DNA of 64,000 bases. It comes from Chlamydia suis (GTDB taxonomy: Bacteria > Chlamydiota > Chlamydiia > Chlamydiales > Chlamydiaceae). Position numbers and translations under genes: made by a program. This document shows, one piece after another, positions 1 through 8,941 of this stretch (position 1 is the first letter of the stretch; each line of letters opens with the position of its first letter). The stretch covers positions 682,001 through 746,000 of the forward strand of contig NZ_LT821323.1 in assembly GCF_900169085.1 (NCBI RefSeq), written 5' to 3'. The notes below the pieces were generated by a model. The model saw only the letters and a list, made by a program, of their open reading frames with translations, ran no database searches and was not told the origin of the DNA.

Positions 1-274
1 AAATATCCGTAAAATGGACTATCTTCGATGTTGCATGACGCTGGATAGCCACTGAGACCTCCTCAGGATCCATACCAGAGCCATTATCTCGGACGATGAT
101 CTGTCCTCTCCCACCTCCAAGAGTTTCTATACTCACTTCATCTGCGCCAGCATCCAAAGCATTCTCTATCAACTCTTTAACCACAGAAGCTGCATTTTCT
201 ATAACTTCACCAGCTGCAATCTGGTTAACGGTTGCACTATCCAACAATCGAATTCGAGAAGACGACAATGACAC
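1..274 (-). CDS. mutL: DNA mismatch repair protein MutL, N-terminal part (3' end outside window)
   Basis: MutL couples mismatch recognition to strand removal and is a GHKL-type ATPase. The reverse strand from a GTG at 274 reads about 91 codons with the MutL N-terminal signature: an IRLLDSATVNQIAAGEV stretch (helix containing the catalytic Glu), then ELVENALDAGA (Asn of the Mg/ATP site) and the DNGSGM motif. No in-frame ATG, GTG or TTG was found just upstream, so GTG at 274 is the likely start. The gene runs off the left edge. It is divergent from the T3SS chaperone gene, with about 290 bp between them. Orthologue of CT575. Identification is secure; the start is probable. Confidence 0.93.
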   Translation of the reverse strand, partial: MSLSSSRIRLLDSATVNQIAAGEVIENAASVVKELIENALDAGADEVSIETLGGGRGQIIVRDNGSGMDPEEVSVAIQRHATSKIVHFTDI

Positions 275-318
275 AACGGATCTCCGCTCTATTAAGACAT
301 TAATGAAAAAGAGACAGT

Positions 319-353
319 GCGAGAGAAAGTGTGGCATCCACTCTTTCTCTCGC
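319..353. other. Strong dyad in the mutL/chaperone divergent region
   Basis: Bases 319-334 pair with 338-353: sixteen positions with one T/T mismatch (330/342) and a 3-nt loop at 335-337. It lies about 45 bp upstream of the mutL start and 210 bp upstream of the chaperone start. Read on the minus strand it is followed, a few bases later, by a T-rich run (about 304-312), so it could act as an attenuator or terminator for leftward transcription, or as a DNA operator. The rest of 354-563 holds no gene that I can support; I did not find a convincing promoter by eye. Confidence 0.5.
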
Positions 354-563
354 GCAGAAGGAACAGTACTGTCTACCCACAAAAAAAGCAAGGTAACGAC
401 TAACGGTTCTTCTTGCAGTTAACTAACGTAAAAAGAATTAGTTATCGCTATTTAAAATCATAGATTAAAAAGTTTTTATTAATCGGCGCTGTTAAATCAA
501 TTCGATCGAGTTTAATATTGTTAGTAAGAATTGTTGTTTTTTTATTTTTTAGGAATTATCGCG

Positions 564-1268
564 ATGAGCACCCCATCTTCTAATAATTCTAAAAAACCTT
601 CGGCCTCTTTTAATAAAAAATCACGCAGCCGCCTGGCCGAGATTGCTGCACAGAAAAAAGCTAAAGCTGAAGATTTAGAGCAAAAGTATCCTGTTCCTAC
701 CGAAGAGGAAACAAAAAAAGTTTTAATGGAAATTTTGCAAGGGTTGAGTGACGGGCTCACTCTTCAACAAATTTTAGGTCTTTCCGACGTACTCCTAGAA
801 GAGATCTACACTGTCGCCTACACTTTCTACTCCCAAGGAAAATATCAAGAAGCCATCGGTCTTTTCCAAATTTTAACAGCATCTAAACCGCAGTGCTATA
901 AATATATCCTAGGTCTGAGCTCTTGCTATCATCAATTGAAAATGTACGATGAAGCAGCTTTTGGGTTTTTCCTCGCTTTTGATGCCCAACCAGAAAACCC
1001 CATTCCCCCTTACTACATTGCAGATAGCTTAATGAAGCTCGATCAACCTGAAGAGTCTCAGGATTTTCTAGATATCACTATCGATATGTGCAAAAACAAA
1101 CCCGAATACAAAGTTCTTAAAGAGCGCTGCAGCATCATGAAGCAGTCTTTGGATGCGCTCTTGAAAAAAGAAAAGAAAGCGTCTGCCAAAAGCTCTGAAC
1201 CCAAATCTTCTACTTCTAAGGCATCAAAGACTAAAAAAGCTGCTCCTAACAAGAAAAAAGCAAAGTAA
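564..1268 (+). CDS. scc2: Type III secretion chaperone, SycD/LcrH class II (Scc2)
   Basis: Cytosolic TPR chaperone that keeps the hydrophobic T3SS translocators soluble until secretion. The 234-aa product has a basic Ser/Lys-rich N-terminus, then a SycD-like core from about residue 50 with TPR helices (IYTVAYTFYSQGKYQEAIGLFQIL, then LGLSSCYHQLKMYDEAAFGF). An unusual Lys/Ser/Ala-rich tail of about 45 residues is absent from Yersinia SycD. The start is the ATG at 564, with AGGA at 551-554; an upstream in-frame ATG at 531 would add 11 hydrophobic residues and lacks a ribosome site. It is first of four same-strand genes with CT577, copB and copD, the usual chaperone-before-translocator order. Orthologue of CT576 (lcrH_1). 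Confidence 0.9.
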   Translation: MSTPSSNNSKKPSASFNKKSRSRLAEIAAQKKAKAEDLEQKYPVPTEEETKKVLMEILQGLSDGLTLQQILGLSDVLLEEIYTVAYTFYSQGKYQEAIGLFQILTASKPQCYKYILGLSSCYHQLKMYDEAAFGFFLAFDAQPENPIPPYYIADSLMKLDQPEESQDFLDITIDMCKNKPEYKVLKERCSIMKQSLDALLKKEKKASAKSSEPKSSTSKASKTKKAAPNKKKAK

Positions 1269-1286
1269 AGAAGCAAGGCCCTAGCT

Positions 1287-1643
1287 ATGAGTAAAAAACA
1301 CAAACCCAAAAAAGCTCTCTCTTCTTCTAAGCCTCAGGTAGATGCACACCTTTTAAAGAAGGACAGCTCAGCTTTGCAGGAATTGCAAAATGTGATGATT
1401 TCCTTTTCGCAAGACTTACCTTTGGCTCAGATGCTTTCTGAAATCCAAGATGAGAAGCAGTTAGCTAAGATGATAGCGGCCTTAAGCGGAATGCTGGACT
1501 CTTTACCTATAGAAGCCTTAACAAAAGGGATTTTGAATAACCCTAATGAAGAGGCGCAGCTTTCTCAAGAAATTTCCAACATATTCCTTGGCTTAAAACA
1601 CCTAACCGAAGCCGTGAATAAACATGTGAGTGATGAGAAGTAA
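1287..1643 (+). CDS. Small T3SS-cluster protein of unknown function (CT577-type)
   Basis: A 118-aa protein with a Lys-rich N-terminus (MSKKHKPKKAL) and an otherwise amphipathic, helical sequence without a signal peptide or membrane segment. I do not recognise a domain. It starts 18 bp after the chaperone gene and ends 35 bp before copB, so it is almost certainly cotranscribed with them. Small size and position between a class II chaperone and its translocators suggest a chaperone-like or secreted accessory role, but that is inference from context only. Orthologue of CT577 by position. Confidence 0.85.
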   Translation: MSKKHKPKKALSSSKPQVDAHLLKKDSSALQELQNVMISFSQDLPLAQMLSEIQDEKQLAKMIAALSGMLDSLPIEALTKGILNNPNEEAQLSQEISNIFLGLKHLTEAVNKHVSDEK

Positions 1644-1678
1644 TTTTTTCATCTTACAAAGAGTTTTGGAGAGGTTAT

Positions 1679-3154
1679 ATGTCCATTTCATCTTCTTCGT
1701 CTTCTGACAACAACAATCTGAAGAACGTTTTATCTCAAGTCATTGCGTCGACCCCGCAAGGCGTTCCGAATGCAGATATGCTGACAGGGAATCAGGTTAA
1801 GCAGGTTCAACAGACTAGACAAAATCGAGACGACCTGAGCATGGAAAGCGATTCTGCTGTCGCTGGAACTGCTGGGAAAGATCGTGCTTCCTCCGTTTCT
1901 CAAATGGAGGGACAAGAAGCCATTGAACAGCAGGGCTTAGCTGCTGGAAAAGAAACCGCATCCGCGAGCACAGCATCGCTAACTCAAAGCCCCTCTACAG
2001 GAGCGGCTTCGCAAAAACGCATCGAAGATGCCAGCAAATCTTTAGAACTCTCTTCTTTAAGCTCTCTCTCATCTGTTGACGCAGCGCAATTGCAAGAAAT
2101 TCAAAACATTATATTCTCGGCAGCAGGCCCTGCTAACGAAGCTTCTTTGAAAAACTTAGAGACTCCGGGGCTGCCAAAACCGTCAACGACACCTCGCCAG
2201 GAAGTCATGGAAATCAGCTTGGCTTTAGCGAAAGCTATTAGTGCCCTTGGCGAATCCACGCAAGCTGCTTTAGAGAACTTCCAAAGTACGCAAGTGCAGG
2301 CTTCGAATACGAATAAAATGTCTCTGGAATCTCAAGGGCTCAAAATTGACAAAGAACGCCAAGAGTTCCAAAAAATGCAGGAGATCCAAAAAAAGGTTGG
2401 CGACAACGCTACGATGGACACTGTCAACAAAGTGATGATCGGAATAACTGTCGCTATTACCGTCATCTCTGTTGTCGCGGCGCTATTCACCTGCGGGCTT
2501 GGACTAATTGGAACGGCAGCAGCAGGAGCTACAGCAGCAGCTACAGGGGCAGCAGCAGGAGCTACAGCAGCAACAACCGCAGCAACCTCTGTAGCCACAA
2601 CGGTTGCTACGCAGGTTACTATGCAAGCGGTCGTGCAAGTAGTTAAGCAAGCCATCGTTCAAGCGGTCAAGCAGGCTATTGTTCAAGCCATCAAACAAGG
2701 GATTAAACAAGGGATCAAACAAGCCATCAAACAGGCTATCAAAGCTGCCGTTAAAACCCTTGCTAAAAACATCAGCAAAATTTTCTCTTCAGGGAAAAAT
2801 GCTCTCAGCAAATCCTTCCCTAAACTGTCCAAAGTGATCAACACCTTGGGAAGTAAATGGGTGACCATGGGAGTAGGAGCCCTCACAGCGGTTCCCCAAC
2901 TCATATCGGGGATTGGAGGCATCCAGCTATCGGATATGCAAAAAGATCTTGCGAAGATTCAAAAAGAGGTCGGAGCGCTTACCGCGCAGTCCGAAATGAT
3001 GAAAGCTTTCACATTATTCTGGCAACAAGCAAGTAAAATTGCAGCCAAACAGACTGAAAGCCCTAGCGAAACACAACAGCAAGCAGCCAAAACTGGAGCT
3101 CAGGTAGCCAAAGCTTTGTCTGCCATCAGTGGTGCCTTAGCCGCTGCAGCGTAA
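1679..3154 (+). CDS. copB: Type III secretion translocator CopB
   Basis: YopB-class hydrophobic translocator, thought to insert in the host or inclusion membrane to form the translocation pore. The 491-aa protein has a Ser/Gln-rich secreted-type N-terminus and coiled-coil-prone sequence around 170-245. A hydrophobic segment lies at about 251-280, followed by an Ala/Thr/Gly-rich stretch to about 304. A distinctive amphipathic run of repeating VKQAI/IKQGI units covers about 314-360, and a second hydrophobic segment about 393-415. The start ATG at 1679 has GGAGAGG just upstream. The Ala and Lys/Gln repeats are built from near-repetitive DNA. It sits with its chaperone gene and copD. Orthologue of CT578. 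Confidence 0.9.
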   Translation: MSISSSSSSDNNNLKNVLSQVIASTPQGVPNADMLTGNQVKQVQQTRQNRDDLSMESDSAVAGTAGKDRASSVSQMEGQEAIEQQGLAAGKETASASTASLTQSPSTGAASQKRIEDASKSLELSSLSSLSSVDAAQLQEIQNIIFSAAGPANEASLKNLETPGLPKPSTTPRQEVMEISLALAKAISALGESTQAALENFQSTQVQASNTNKMSLESQGLKIDKERQEFQKMQEIQKKVGDNATMDTVNKVMIGITVAITVISVVAALFTCGLGLIGTAAAGATAAATGAAAGATAATTAATSVATTVATQVTMQAVVQVVKQAIVQAVKQAIVQAIKQGIKQGIKQAIKQAIKAAVKTLAKNISKIFSSGKNALSKSFPKLSKVINTLGSKWVTMGVGALTAVPQLISGIGGIQLSDMQKDLAKIQKEVGALTAQSEMMKAFTLFWQQASKIAAKQTESPSETQQQAAKTGAQVAKALSAISGALAAAA

Positions 3155-3184
3155 TTATTAACTTTTTGATGGAGATCGTGTGTT

Positions 3185-4504
3185 ATGACAACAGGAGTAC
3201 GTGGAGATAATACTCCAGATCCCTCATTGTTAGCCCAACTCACCCAAAATGCTAACTCAACATCCGCAAATGCAACTGGGAAAAATGGTGCTGCCGCCCA
3301 AACAAACCAAGCGGATGCTGAAGCTAGCTTCGAGGACTTGATCAACGAGTCCCAAGGGTCAGGGAAAACCAAAAAAGCAACTACTAGTCAAACATCAAAA
3401 AGCAGCAAAAGCGAAAAAGCACAGAAAAGTAGCGCGTCATCAACAACTACATCCGTGGCTCAATCTAGCCAAACTGCTACAGCCCAGGCTGTACGCGCTG
3501 CAAGAGATTCTGGTTTCAACAGCGATGGATCTGCATCCCTGCCTTCTCCGTCCGGAACCGAGGTAAACGGAGTTGTTTTAAAAAAGAATATGGGTACGCT
3601 CGCGCTTATGGGGCTAATTATGACCCTGCTAGCACAAGCAAGCGCCAAGTCTTGGTCTTCTTCTTTCCAACAACAAAACCAAGCCATTCAAAACCAAGTA
3701 GCCATGGCTCCGGAGATTGGGAATGCTATTCGAACACAAGCAAACCATCAGGCTCAAGCAACAGAATTACAAGCTAAACAGAGCTTAATTTCTGGGATCA
3801 CCAACATCGTAGGATTTGCAGTTTCGGTAGGAGGGGGGATCTTATCCGCAGCCAAAAGCTTAGGTGGATTGAAATCTGCAGCTTTTACCAATGAAACCGC
3901 ATCAGCTGCAAGTTCTGCTGCAAGTTCTGCTGCCAAAGCAGCTACCAGTACCCTGGATGATGTCGCGAGCGCTGCTGCCACTGCCGGAACTAAAGCCGCT
4001 TCAGGAGCAACCTCTGCTGCCTCGTCTGCGGCAACAAAGCTTACTCAAAGCATGGCCGAAACTGCCTCAGAAACTCTTTCTAAAACAGCAAGCAACGCAA
4101 GCAGAGGTTTGTTCGGAAAAGCATTGAATACCCCCAACTGGTCCGAAAAACTATCTCGTGGAATGAACGTGGTAAAAACGCAAGGAACTCGTGCCGCTCA
4201 ATTTGCAGGGCGGGCGCTCTCACAAGCTATGAGCATCTCACAAATGGTTCATGGGCTAACTGCTGGTATTGATGGGATTGCAGGGGGAATCATTGGGGCT
4301 CAAGTAGCTCAGGAACAAAGAGCGGCAGGAATGGCAGAAGCTCGTGCAGAAGAACTGAAATCTCTTAACTCCGTCCAATCACAATATGCTGCCCAAGCCC
4401 AACAGCTCCAAGAACAATCTCAACAAAGTTTTAACTCCGCACTTCAGACTCTTCAAAGTATCTCGGATTCTCAGCTACAAACCACGTCATCGATGTTTAA
4501 CTAA
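3185..4504 (+). CDS. copD: Type III secretion translocator CopD
   Basis: YopD-class partner of CopB. The 439-aa protein is rich in Ser, Thr, Ala and Gln. It has a low-complexity N-terminal 120 residues, hydrophobic segments at about 134-157 ([13 protein letters not shown]), 200-227 ([11 protein letters not shown]) and 353-376 ([12 protein letters not shown]), and a Gln-rich coiled-coil tail. No classical signal peptide is seen, as expected for a T3SS substrate. It starts 30 bp after copB and is followed by a strong terminator at 4530-4566, which marks the end of the four-gene unit. Orthologue of CT579. The family call rests on context plus the hydrophobicity pattern. Confidence 0.88.
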   Translation: MTTGVRGDNTPDPSLLAQLTQNANSTSANATGKNGAAAQTNQADAEASFEDLINESQGSGKTKKATTSQTSKSSKSEKAQKSSASSTTTSVAQSSQTATAQAVRAARDSGFNSDGSASLPSPSGTEVNGVVLKKNMGTLALMGLIMTLLAQASAKSWSSSFQQQNQAIQNQVAMAPEIGNAIRTQANHQAQATELQAKQSLISGITNIVGFAVSVGGGILSAAKSLGGLKSAAFTNETASAASSAASSAAKAATSTLDDVASAAATAGTKAASGATSAASSAATKLTQSMAETASETLSKTASNASRGLFGKALNTPNWSEKLSRGMNVVKTQGTRAAQFAGRALSQAMSISQMVHGLTAGIDGIAGGIIGAQVAQEQRAAGMAEARAEELKSLNSVQSQYAAQAQQLQEQSQQSFNSALQTLQSISDSQLQTTSSMFN

Positions 4505-4529
4505 TTCCTAATGCGCTTTGAGACAAAAT

Positions 4530-4566
4530 AGCCCGTAAGAGTTTTCTCTCTTACGGGCTTTTTTTT
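4530..4566 (+). terminator. Rho-independent terminator of the T3SS cluster
   Basis: A perfect 12-bp stem (4530-4541 with 4548-4559), a 6-nt loop and a T-run at 4559-4566. The T-run overlaps the 3' end of the convergent transporter gene, so the hairpin probably separates the two units and may work in both directions. Confidence 0.9.
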
Positions 4567-5491
4567 ACTCCGAAGAGAGCACATATCCTTGGCGAAATTC
4601 CTCATGGTAGATCATTCGGCATCCCAAGACCATGAACCCCACAGCAAATAGCAGTCCTGGAGGGAACTTTTCTCCAAGAAGCAGCCAGCCAAAAAAGCTA
4701 GCAAACAAAGGCATTACCAAATTACAGAAGGATAAAAATGTAGAGGAAAACGACCTTAGCAACCTTGCGAACAGGTTATAACAAATCAAATTCGAAAAGA
4801 TAACCAAAGCGCCTATCGCTTGCAAAAATAACAACGGCTTTTCTACTGGCAAAGGATTCCACACTTCGACCATCGCGGAGTGCATTAACGATAAAACTCC
4901 AGAGATAACCATGGCATAGGCATTGACTGCTGTATTAGACAAAGACTCACATCTTCGACTTAGCTTTCTAAGTAAAGTCCACCCATAAGAAGAAAGGCAT
5001 GTCGCTGCTATCAACAGCAATTCTGGAAGTCCCAACTGCCATCCCCACGCGGAGATATCTTCACCCCCACCAAAAAGCAAGTACACAAGATAACTCACTA
5101 ATCCTAAACTCAATCCCCCTAATTTTTTCCAAGTAACCACTTCTCTGAGCTGAATATAGGAACAAAAAGCTGCGGTAAAAGGAGAAAATCCGTAAATAAA
5201 ACACGCCTTAGACGACGAGAGCCCCTGTAATCCAATAAATTCTAAAACATTGGCTAAGTAGAACCCAATTACAGCGAGCAACAAAACAGGCACAATTGCC
5301 TGCCGCGGCAAACGAAGCGACTCTCTTTTGCTAATCAAAAGCCCAAAAAGAACCACCCCAGCCAACACCATCCGACTTCCAGTAACGAATAAAGGTGCTG
5401 CGGCCTCCATTGCGAATTTGCTTAAAGCAAACGAAGAAGACCAGATAAAGGCGTTAAGGAAAATTAAGAAAATAGCCATGTTTTTGAACAC
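4565..5491 (-). CDS. DMT/EamA-family membrane transporter
   Basis: A 308-aa polytopic inner-membrane protein with about ten hydrophobic segments in two homologous halves. EamA features include FLNAFIWSSSFALSKFAMEAAAPLFVTGSRM near the N-terminus and, in the second half, LLRSFSSTFLSFCNLVMPLFASFFGWLLLGE. Family members export or import metabolites such as amino acids or nucleotide derivatives; the substrate cannot be read from the sequence. The longest form begins at a GTG (5491); the ATG at 5479 (MAIF) is an equally likely start because no clear ribosome site separates them. Convergent with the T3SS cluster. Orthologue of CT580. Confidence 0.85.
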   Translation of the reverse strand: MFKNMAIFLIFLNAFIWSSSFALSKFAMEAAAPLFVTGSRMVLAGVVLFGLLISKRESLRLPRQAIVPVLLLAVIGFYLANVLEFIGLQGLSSSKACFIYGFSPFTAAFCSYIQLREVVTWKKLGGLSLGLVSYLVYLLFGGGEDISAWGWQLGLPELLLIAATCLSSYGWTLLRKLSRRCESLSNTAVNAYAMVISGVLSLMHSAMVEVWNPLPVEKPLLFLQAIGALVIFSNLICYNLFARLLRSFSSTFLSFCNLVMPLFASFFGWLLLGEKFPPGLLFAVGFMVLGCRMIYHEEFRQGYVLSSE

Positions 5492-5729
5492 AAAAATTTC
5501 AAAGCCACAAAACGAACAACATTTTTCCCTACAACAATAAGGGCCGTTGTCAACATCTCAGACCCATTCTATGGGACAAATACAACCTGTTGTTAGTCGT
5601 GTACTAAAAAAACGCTTCCATTGTAGGGAATTTCTTGAAAAAACCCTAGTTTGAAAAAAAGTTTCATCTTTCTTTTTTCCTTCTCATAAAACCCTTTTGC
5701 TTAGTTCCGTGAAACGCTACAATAACCAC

Positions 5730-5758
5730 TCTGCGAAAAAAGAGAATGTTTTCGCAGA
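5730..5758 (+). promoter_or_regulatory. Inverted repeat in the thrS upstream region
   Basis: A perfect 10-bp inverted repeat (5730-5739 with 5749-5758) with a 9-nt spacer, ending 36 bp before the thrS start. No T-run follows, so it is not a standard terminator; it could be an operator or a leader hairpin. The surrounding 5492-5794 gap (303 bp) is AT-rich. I see no gene or T-box in it. Confidence 0.45.
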
Positions 5759-5794
5759 AACCTTGCAGTAAAAATTTTTATTTATGGAGAAGGA

Positions 5795-7702
5795 ATGATC
5801 CGCGTAACTTGTAATGAAGAAGCTTTCGAACTACCAGAAGGCGCCTCGGCGATGGATCTTGCAACCAAGATGAAACACTCGCATTGCTTTGCAGGAGCCC
5901 TTATTAATGACCAAGCAAAGGATCTTTCCACCACCTTACAAGACGGAGATACCATTCTCTTTCTTTCTTGGGACGATCCAAAAGGTCGAGAAATTTTTTT
6001 ACACACATCAGCACATATTTTAGCCCAAGCAGTCCTTCGTTTGTGGCCTTCAGCGCAACCAACGATAGGACCCGTTATTGATCAAGGGTTCTACTATGAT
6101 TTCGCGAACCTCTCTATTAGCGAAGACGACTTTTCTGCTATAGAGGATATGGCAAAAACCATCGCAGAGGAAAAATTTCCCATCTCTCGCCAAGTTTTTT
6201 CCAATAAAGAAGAGGCTCTTGCCTATTTTTCGGAAAATCCATTCAAAACCGAGCTAATTACAGAGCTTCCAGAAGATGCAGAAATTTCCGCTTATAAACA
6301 GGGGGAATTTGTAGATCTGTGTCGAGGCCCCCACCTTCCGTCAACAGCCCCAGTAAAAGCATTTAAACTATTACGCACATCTGCAGCTTATTGGAAAGGA
6401 GATCCATCTAGAGACTCTCTGATTCGGATCTATGGTATCGCCTTTCCTACAACGAAAGAACTTAAAGAACACCTGCATCAACTAGAAGAAGCCAAAAAAC
6501 GTGATCATCGCGTACTAGGGGCTAAATTAGATCTTTTCTCTCAACAACCCTGTTCTGCAGGAATGCCTTTTTTCCATCCTCGAGGAATGGTTGTGTGGAA
6601 CGCCTTAGTCGATTACTGGAAGCGTCTTCATCACCTTGCTGGCTACCAACAAATTCAAACCCCTCAGCTTATGAATAGGGAGCTATGGGAAATTTCCGGC
6701 CACTGGGAAAACTACAAAGAGAACATGTACACCTTAACCGTGGACGAAGAAGATTACGCGATCAAACCCATGAACTGTCCCGGATGTATGTTGTATTACA
6801 AAACACAACTCCACAGTTACCGAGAATTTCCACTACGCGTAGCAGAAATCGGCCACGTGCATAGACAGGAACTCTCTGGAGCTTTATCAGGGCTTATGCG
6901 AGTCCGAGCTTTTCATCAAGATGATGCGCACATATTTTTAACTCCTGAACAAGTTGAAGAAGAAACGTTAAATATTCTCGACCTTGTTTCTAAATTATAT
7001 GGAACGTTTGGATTAGAATATCACTTAGAGCTTTCTACTCGACCTGGACAAGGAACGATTGGAAGCGATGATCTTTGGGAACTCGCAACGGACGCTTTGC
7101 AGCGAGCTCTAGTTAAATCCCAAAAACCTTTTGTTATAAGCCCGGGAGAAGGTGCTTTTTATGGTCCAAAAATTGATATTCACGTACGGGATGCCATTAA
7201 TAGAACTTGGCAATGTGGAACCATTCAGCTGGACATGTTCCTTCCAGAACGATTCGATCTAAAATACACCAACCAACAAGGAGAAAAAAGCACTCCTATC
7301 ATGCTTCATAGAGCATTGTTTGGCTCTATTGAGCGCTTCTTGGGAATTTTAATCGAACACTTTAAAGGCCGCTTCCCCTTATGGCTAAGCCCTGAGCATG
7401 TGCGCATTATTACTGTAGCAGACCGCCATGAGGCTCGCGCTCAGGAATTAGCCAAGCATTTCACCCAACAAGGAATCCGTGCTACGGTGGATCAAACGAA
7501 TGAGTCTGTTAGTAAAAAAATTCGCAACGCGCAAAATATGCAAGTGAACTATATGCTTACTATCGGAGATAAAGAACTTGAGACTCAACTCCTTGCCGTA
7601 CGCACACGAGATAATCGCGTATTAAATGCAATTTCTGTTGAGCATTTCACCAATGCAATTCTTGATGAGCTCCACTCTCTTTCTTTAAGCTCTTCCTTGT
7701 AA
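5795..7702 (+). CDS. thrS: Threonyl-tRNA synthetase
   Basis: Charges tRNA-Thr in the cytosol. The 635-aa length is normal for bacterial ThrRS. Domains in order: TGS at about 1-62, editing domain with the HxxxH pair H70/H74 ([11 protein letters not shown]), class II catalytic core with motif 2 ([12 protein letters not shown]), the zinc-binding Cys in MNCPGCM and motif 3 ([15 protein letters not shown]), and a C-terminal anticodon-binding domain from about 530 ([14 protein letters not shown]). ATG at 5795 follows GGAGAAGGA directly. It is a single-gene unit, bounded by the upstream inverted repeat and a hairpin at 7711-7740. Orthologue of CT581. Confidence 0.97.
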   Translation: MIRVTCNEEAFELPEGASAMDLATKMKHSHCFAGALINDQAKDLSTTLQDGDTILFLSWDDPKGREIFLHTSAHILAQAVLRLWPSAQPTIGPVIDQGFYYDFANLSISEDDFSAIEDMAKTIAEEKFPISRQVFSNKEEALAYFSENPFKTELITELPEDAEISAYKQGEFVDLCRGPHLPSTAPVKAFKLLRTSAAYWKGDPSRDSLIRIYGIAFPTTKELKEHLHQLEEAKKRDHRVLGAKLDLFSQQPCSAGMPFFHPRGMVVWNALVDYWKRLHHLAGYQQIQTPQLMNRELWEISGHWENYKENMYTLTVDEEDYAIKPMNCPGCMLYYKTQLHSYREFPLRVAEIGHVHRQELSGALSGLMRVRAFHQDDAHIFLTPEQVEEETLNILDLVSKLYGTFGLEYHLELSTRPGQGTIGSDDLWELATDALQRALVKSQKPFVISPGEGAFYGPKIDIHVRDAINRTWQCGTIQLDMFLPERFDLKYTNQQGEKSTPIMLHRALFGSIERFLGILIEHFKGRFPLWLSPEHVRIITVADRHEARAQELAKHFTQQGIRATVDQTNESVSKKIRNAQNMQVNYMLTIGDKELETQLLAVRTRDNRVLNAISVEHFTNAILDELHSLSLSSSL

Positions 7703-7710
7703 CCTTCCTG

Positions 7711-7740
7711 GCTTGCATAGAGGATTTCCTCTATGCAAGC
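7711..7740 (+). terminator. Hairpin after thrS, probable terminator
   Basis: A perfect 14-bp inverted repeat (7711-7724 with 7727-7740), 9 bp after the thrS stop codon. Position argues for termination, but no T-run follows, so efficiency or Rho independence is uncertain. Confidence 0.6.
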
Positions 7741-8095
7741 CCCTATCCCTCAGTCCACTCCTGTACCCTTCATTACAGACGATCGTAGATTTCAAATGGT
7801 CAAAAGCCTTATAACATGTTCGCTGTAGCCAAAAATTCCTAATAGGAATACAACGGACTAGTCTAGGGTTCTGAGCTGGAACCAAGTTAACTATATGATT
7901 GTTCTAGAAAAACTCTTAAAAATCCCTCGAAGCGGAGGCTACAAAAATCTTCTTCCGTTTTCAAGAGACTGATCTCTAAAAATCGTCTTTTCTATCGGAG
8001 GAATGCTATACCCAGTAATAAAAAAAGAGGCCTCTGAAAGACTTTTTGACCTTTCTACCTTCCCAGAGCCTCGTCCGTCCTTGCTTATGGACAAA
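7741..8095 (+). other. Intergenic stretch without a supported gene
   Basis: The gap between thrS and the ParA-like gene holds no RNA gene that I recognise. A 56-codon reading frame (ATG 8003 to TGA 8171-8173) has GGAGG at 7997-8001, only one base before its ATG, and its stop overlaps the ParA ATG as ATGA. It would read MLYPVIKKEASERLFDLSTF and onward. I do not recognise it, and its 3' part coincides with the leader element at 8096-8161, so it may be an accidental frame. A short perfect hairpin lies around 7836-7851. Confidence 0.4.
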
Positions 8096-8161
8096 CAATA
8101 TAAGGAATTAAAGCAACTCAAAAGGAGCGAGGCTTCCTCCCCATGTCGGGGCTTCACCTCG
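8096..8161 (+). promoter_or_regulatory. Duplicated 5' leader element (copy 1, before the ParA-like gene)
   Basis: The segment aligns along its length with 10333-10395 upstream of trpS. Both read CAAT, then GAATTAAAG, then AAGGAGCGAGG, then a variable pyrimidine/GC core, then CCTCG. Bases 8128-8132 (CGAGG) pair with 8157-8161 (CCTCG), and an inner CCCC/GGGG stem forms at 8139-8142/8148-8151. The only good Shine-Dalgarno (AAGGAG, 8122-8127) sits before this stem, 42 nt from the ATG at 8170. With the stem folded, only 8 nt separate the stem end from the ATG. Confidence 0.6.
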
Positions 8162-8169
8162 TTATATAC

Positions 8170-8937
8170 ATGAAAACAATCGCTGTTAACAGTTTTAAAG
8201 GCGGCACAGCAAAAACCTCCACCACCCTTCATTTGGGAGCTGCCCTAGCCCAATATCATAAAGCACGAGTTCTTCTTATCGACTTCGATGCTCAGGCAAA
8301 TCTTACAGCAGGATTAGGTCTAGATCCCGATTGCTACGACAGCCTTGCCGTTGTCTTACAAGGAGAAAAAACTATCGAGGAAGTCATTCGCCCTATTGAC
8401 TCTTCAGGATTAGACTTAATCCCTGCCGATACGTGGTTAGAACGAGTCGAAGTCTCAGGATCTTTGGCTGCCGATCGCTATTCGCATGAACGGTTAAAAA
8501 CCATTCTTTCCACGATAGAGCACCAGTATGACTACGTCATTATTGATACCCCGCCTTCCCTATGCTGGCTCACAGAATCTGCTCTGATTGCAGCTCAGTA
8601 CGCCCTAATCTGTGCCACACCAGAATTCTATAGCGTCAAGGGCCTAGAACGGTTAGCGACCTTTATTCAGGGGATCTCCTCGCGACACCCTCTCAACATT
8701 TTAGGAGTCACTCTGTCTTTTTGGAATTATAGAGGGAAAAATAATGCCGCTTTCACAGAGCTGATCCAAAAAACATTTCCAGGCAAGCTTTTGAATACCC
8801 GTATACGCAGAGATATTACTATCTCAGAAGCCGCTATTCACGGGAAACCAGTTTTCTCTACAGCTCCCTCAGCTCGAGCTTCGGAAGACTATCTAAAATT
8901 AACTGAAGAACTGCTATTTTTGTTACGGGACATTTAA
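8170..8937 (+). CDS. ParA/Soj-family partition ATPase, homologue of plasmid pGP5
   Basis: A 255-aa ParA-type ATPase. It has the deviant Walker A (KGGTAKTSTT, residues 10-19), a switch motif with DFDAQANLTAGLG, and Walker B (YVIIDTPPSL). The whole length resembles the chlamydial plasmid pGP5 protein: LTESALIAAQ, TLSFWNYR, TRIRRDITISEA. The start at 8170 gives the canonical ParA N-terminus MKTIAVNSFKGG. An upstream ATG at 8143 would add nine residues and lies in the loop of the leader hairpin. It is followed 4 bp later by the pGP6-like gene, the same order as on the plasmid. Often annotated minD/parA (CT582); the pairing favours ParA. Its role on the chromosome is not evident. Confidence 0.92.
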   Translation: MKTIAVNSFKGGTAKTSTTLHLGAALAQYHKARVLLIDFDAQANLTAGLGLDPDCYDSLAVVLQGEKTIEEVIRPIDSSGLDLIPADTWLERVEVSGSLAADRYSHERLKTILSTIEHQYDYVIIDTPPSLCWLTESALIAAQYALICATPEFYSVKGLERLATFIQGISSRHPLNILGVTLSFWNYRGKNNAAFTELIQKTFPGKLLNTRIRRDITISEAAIHGKPVFSTAPSARASEDYLKLTEELLFLLRDI

Positions 8938-8941
8938 CGCT

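Noticed and set aside
96..422. 108-codon plus-strand frame
   Set aside because: It lies mostly antisense to the mutL N-terminus and has no recognisable protein pattern or ribosome site.
2504..2722. Minus-strand Cys-rich frame inside copB
   Set aside because: It is the antisense reading of the Ala/Gly codon repeats of copB; low-complexity artefact.
5492..5794. T-box riboswitch upstream of thrS
   Set aside because: No T-box sequence or antiterminator/terminator pair was found, and there is no T-run after the dyad.
8143..8169. ATG at 8143 as the start of the ParA-like gene
   Set aside because: It is in the loop of the leader hairpin, spaced poorly from the SD, and adds nine residues before the canonical ParA N-terminus.
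7685..8232. Minus-strand frames of 66 and 97 codons around the thrS/ParA gap
   Set aside because: No ribosome sites or protein-like features; they cross the thrS hairpin and the ParA-like gene start in antisense.
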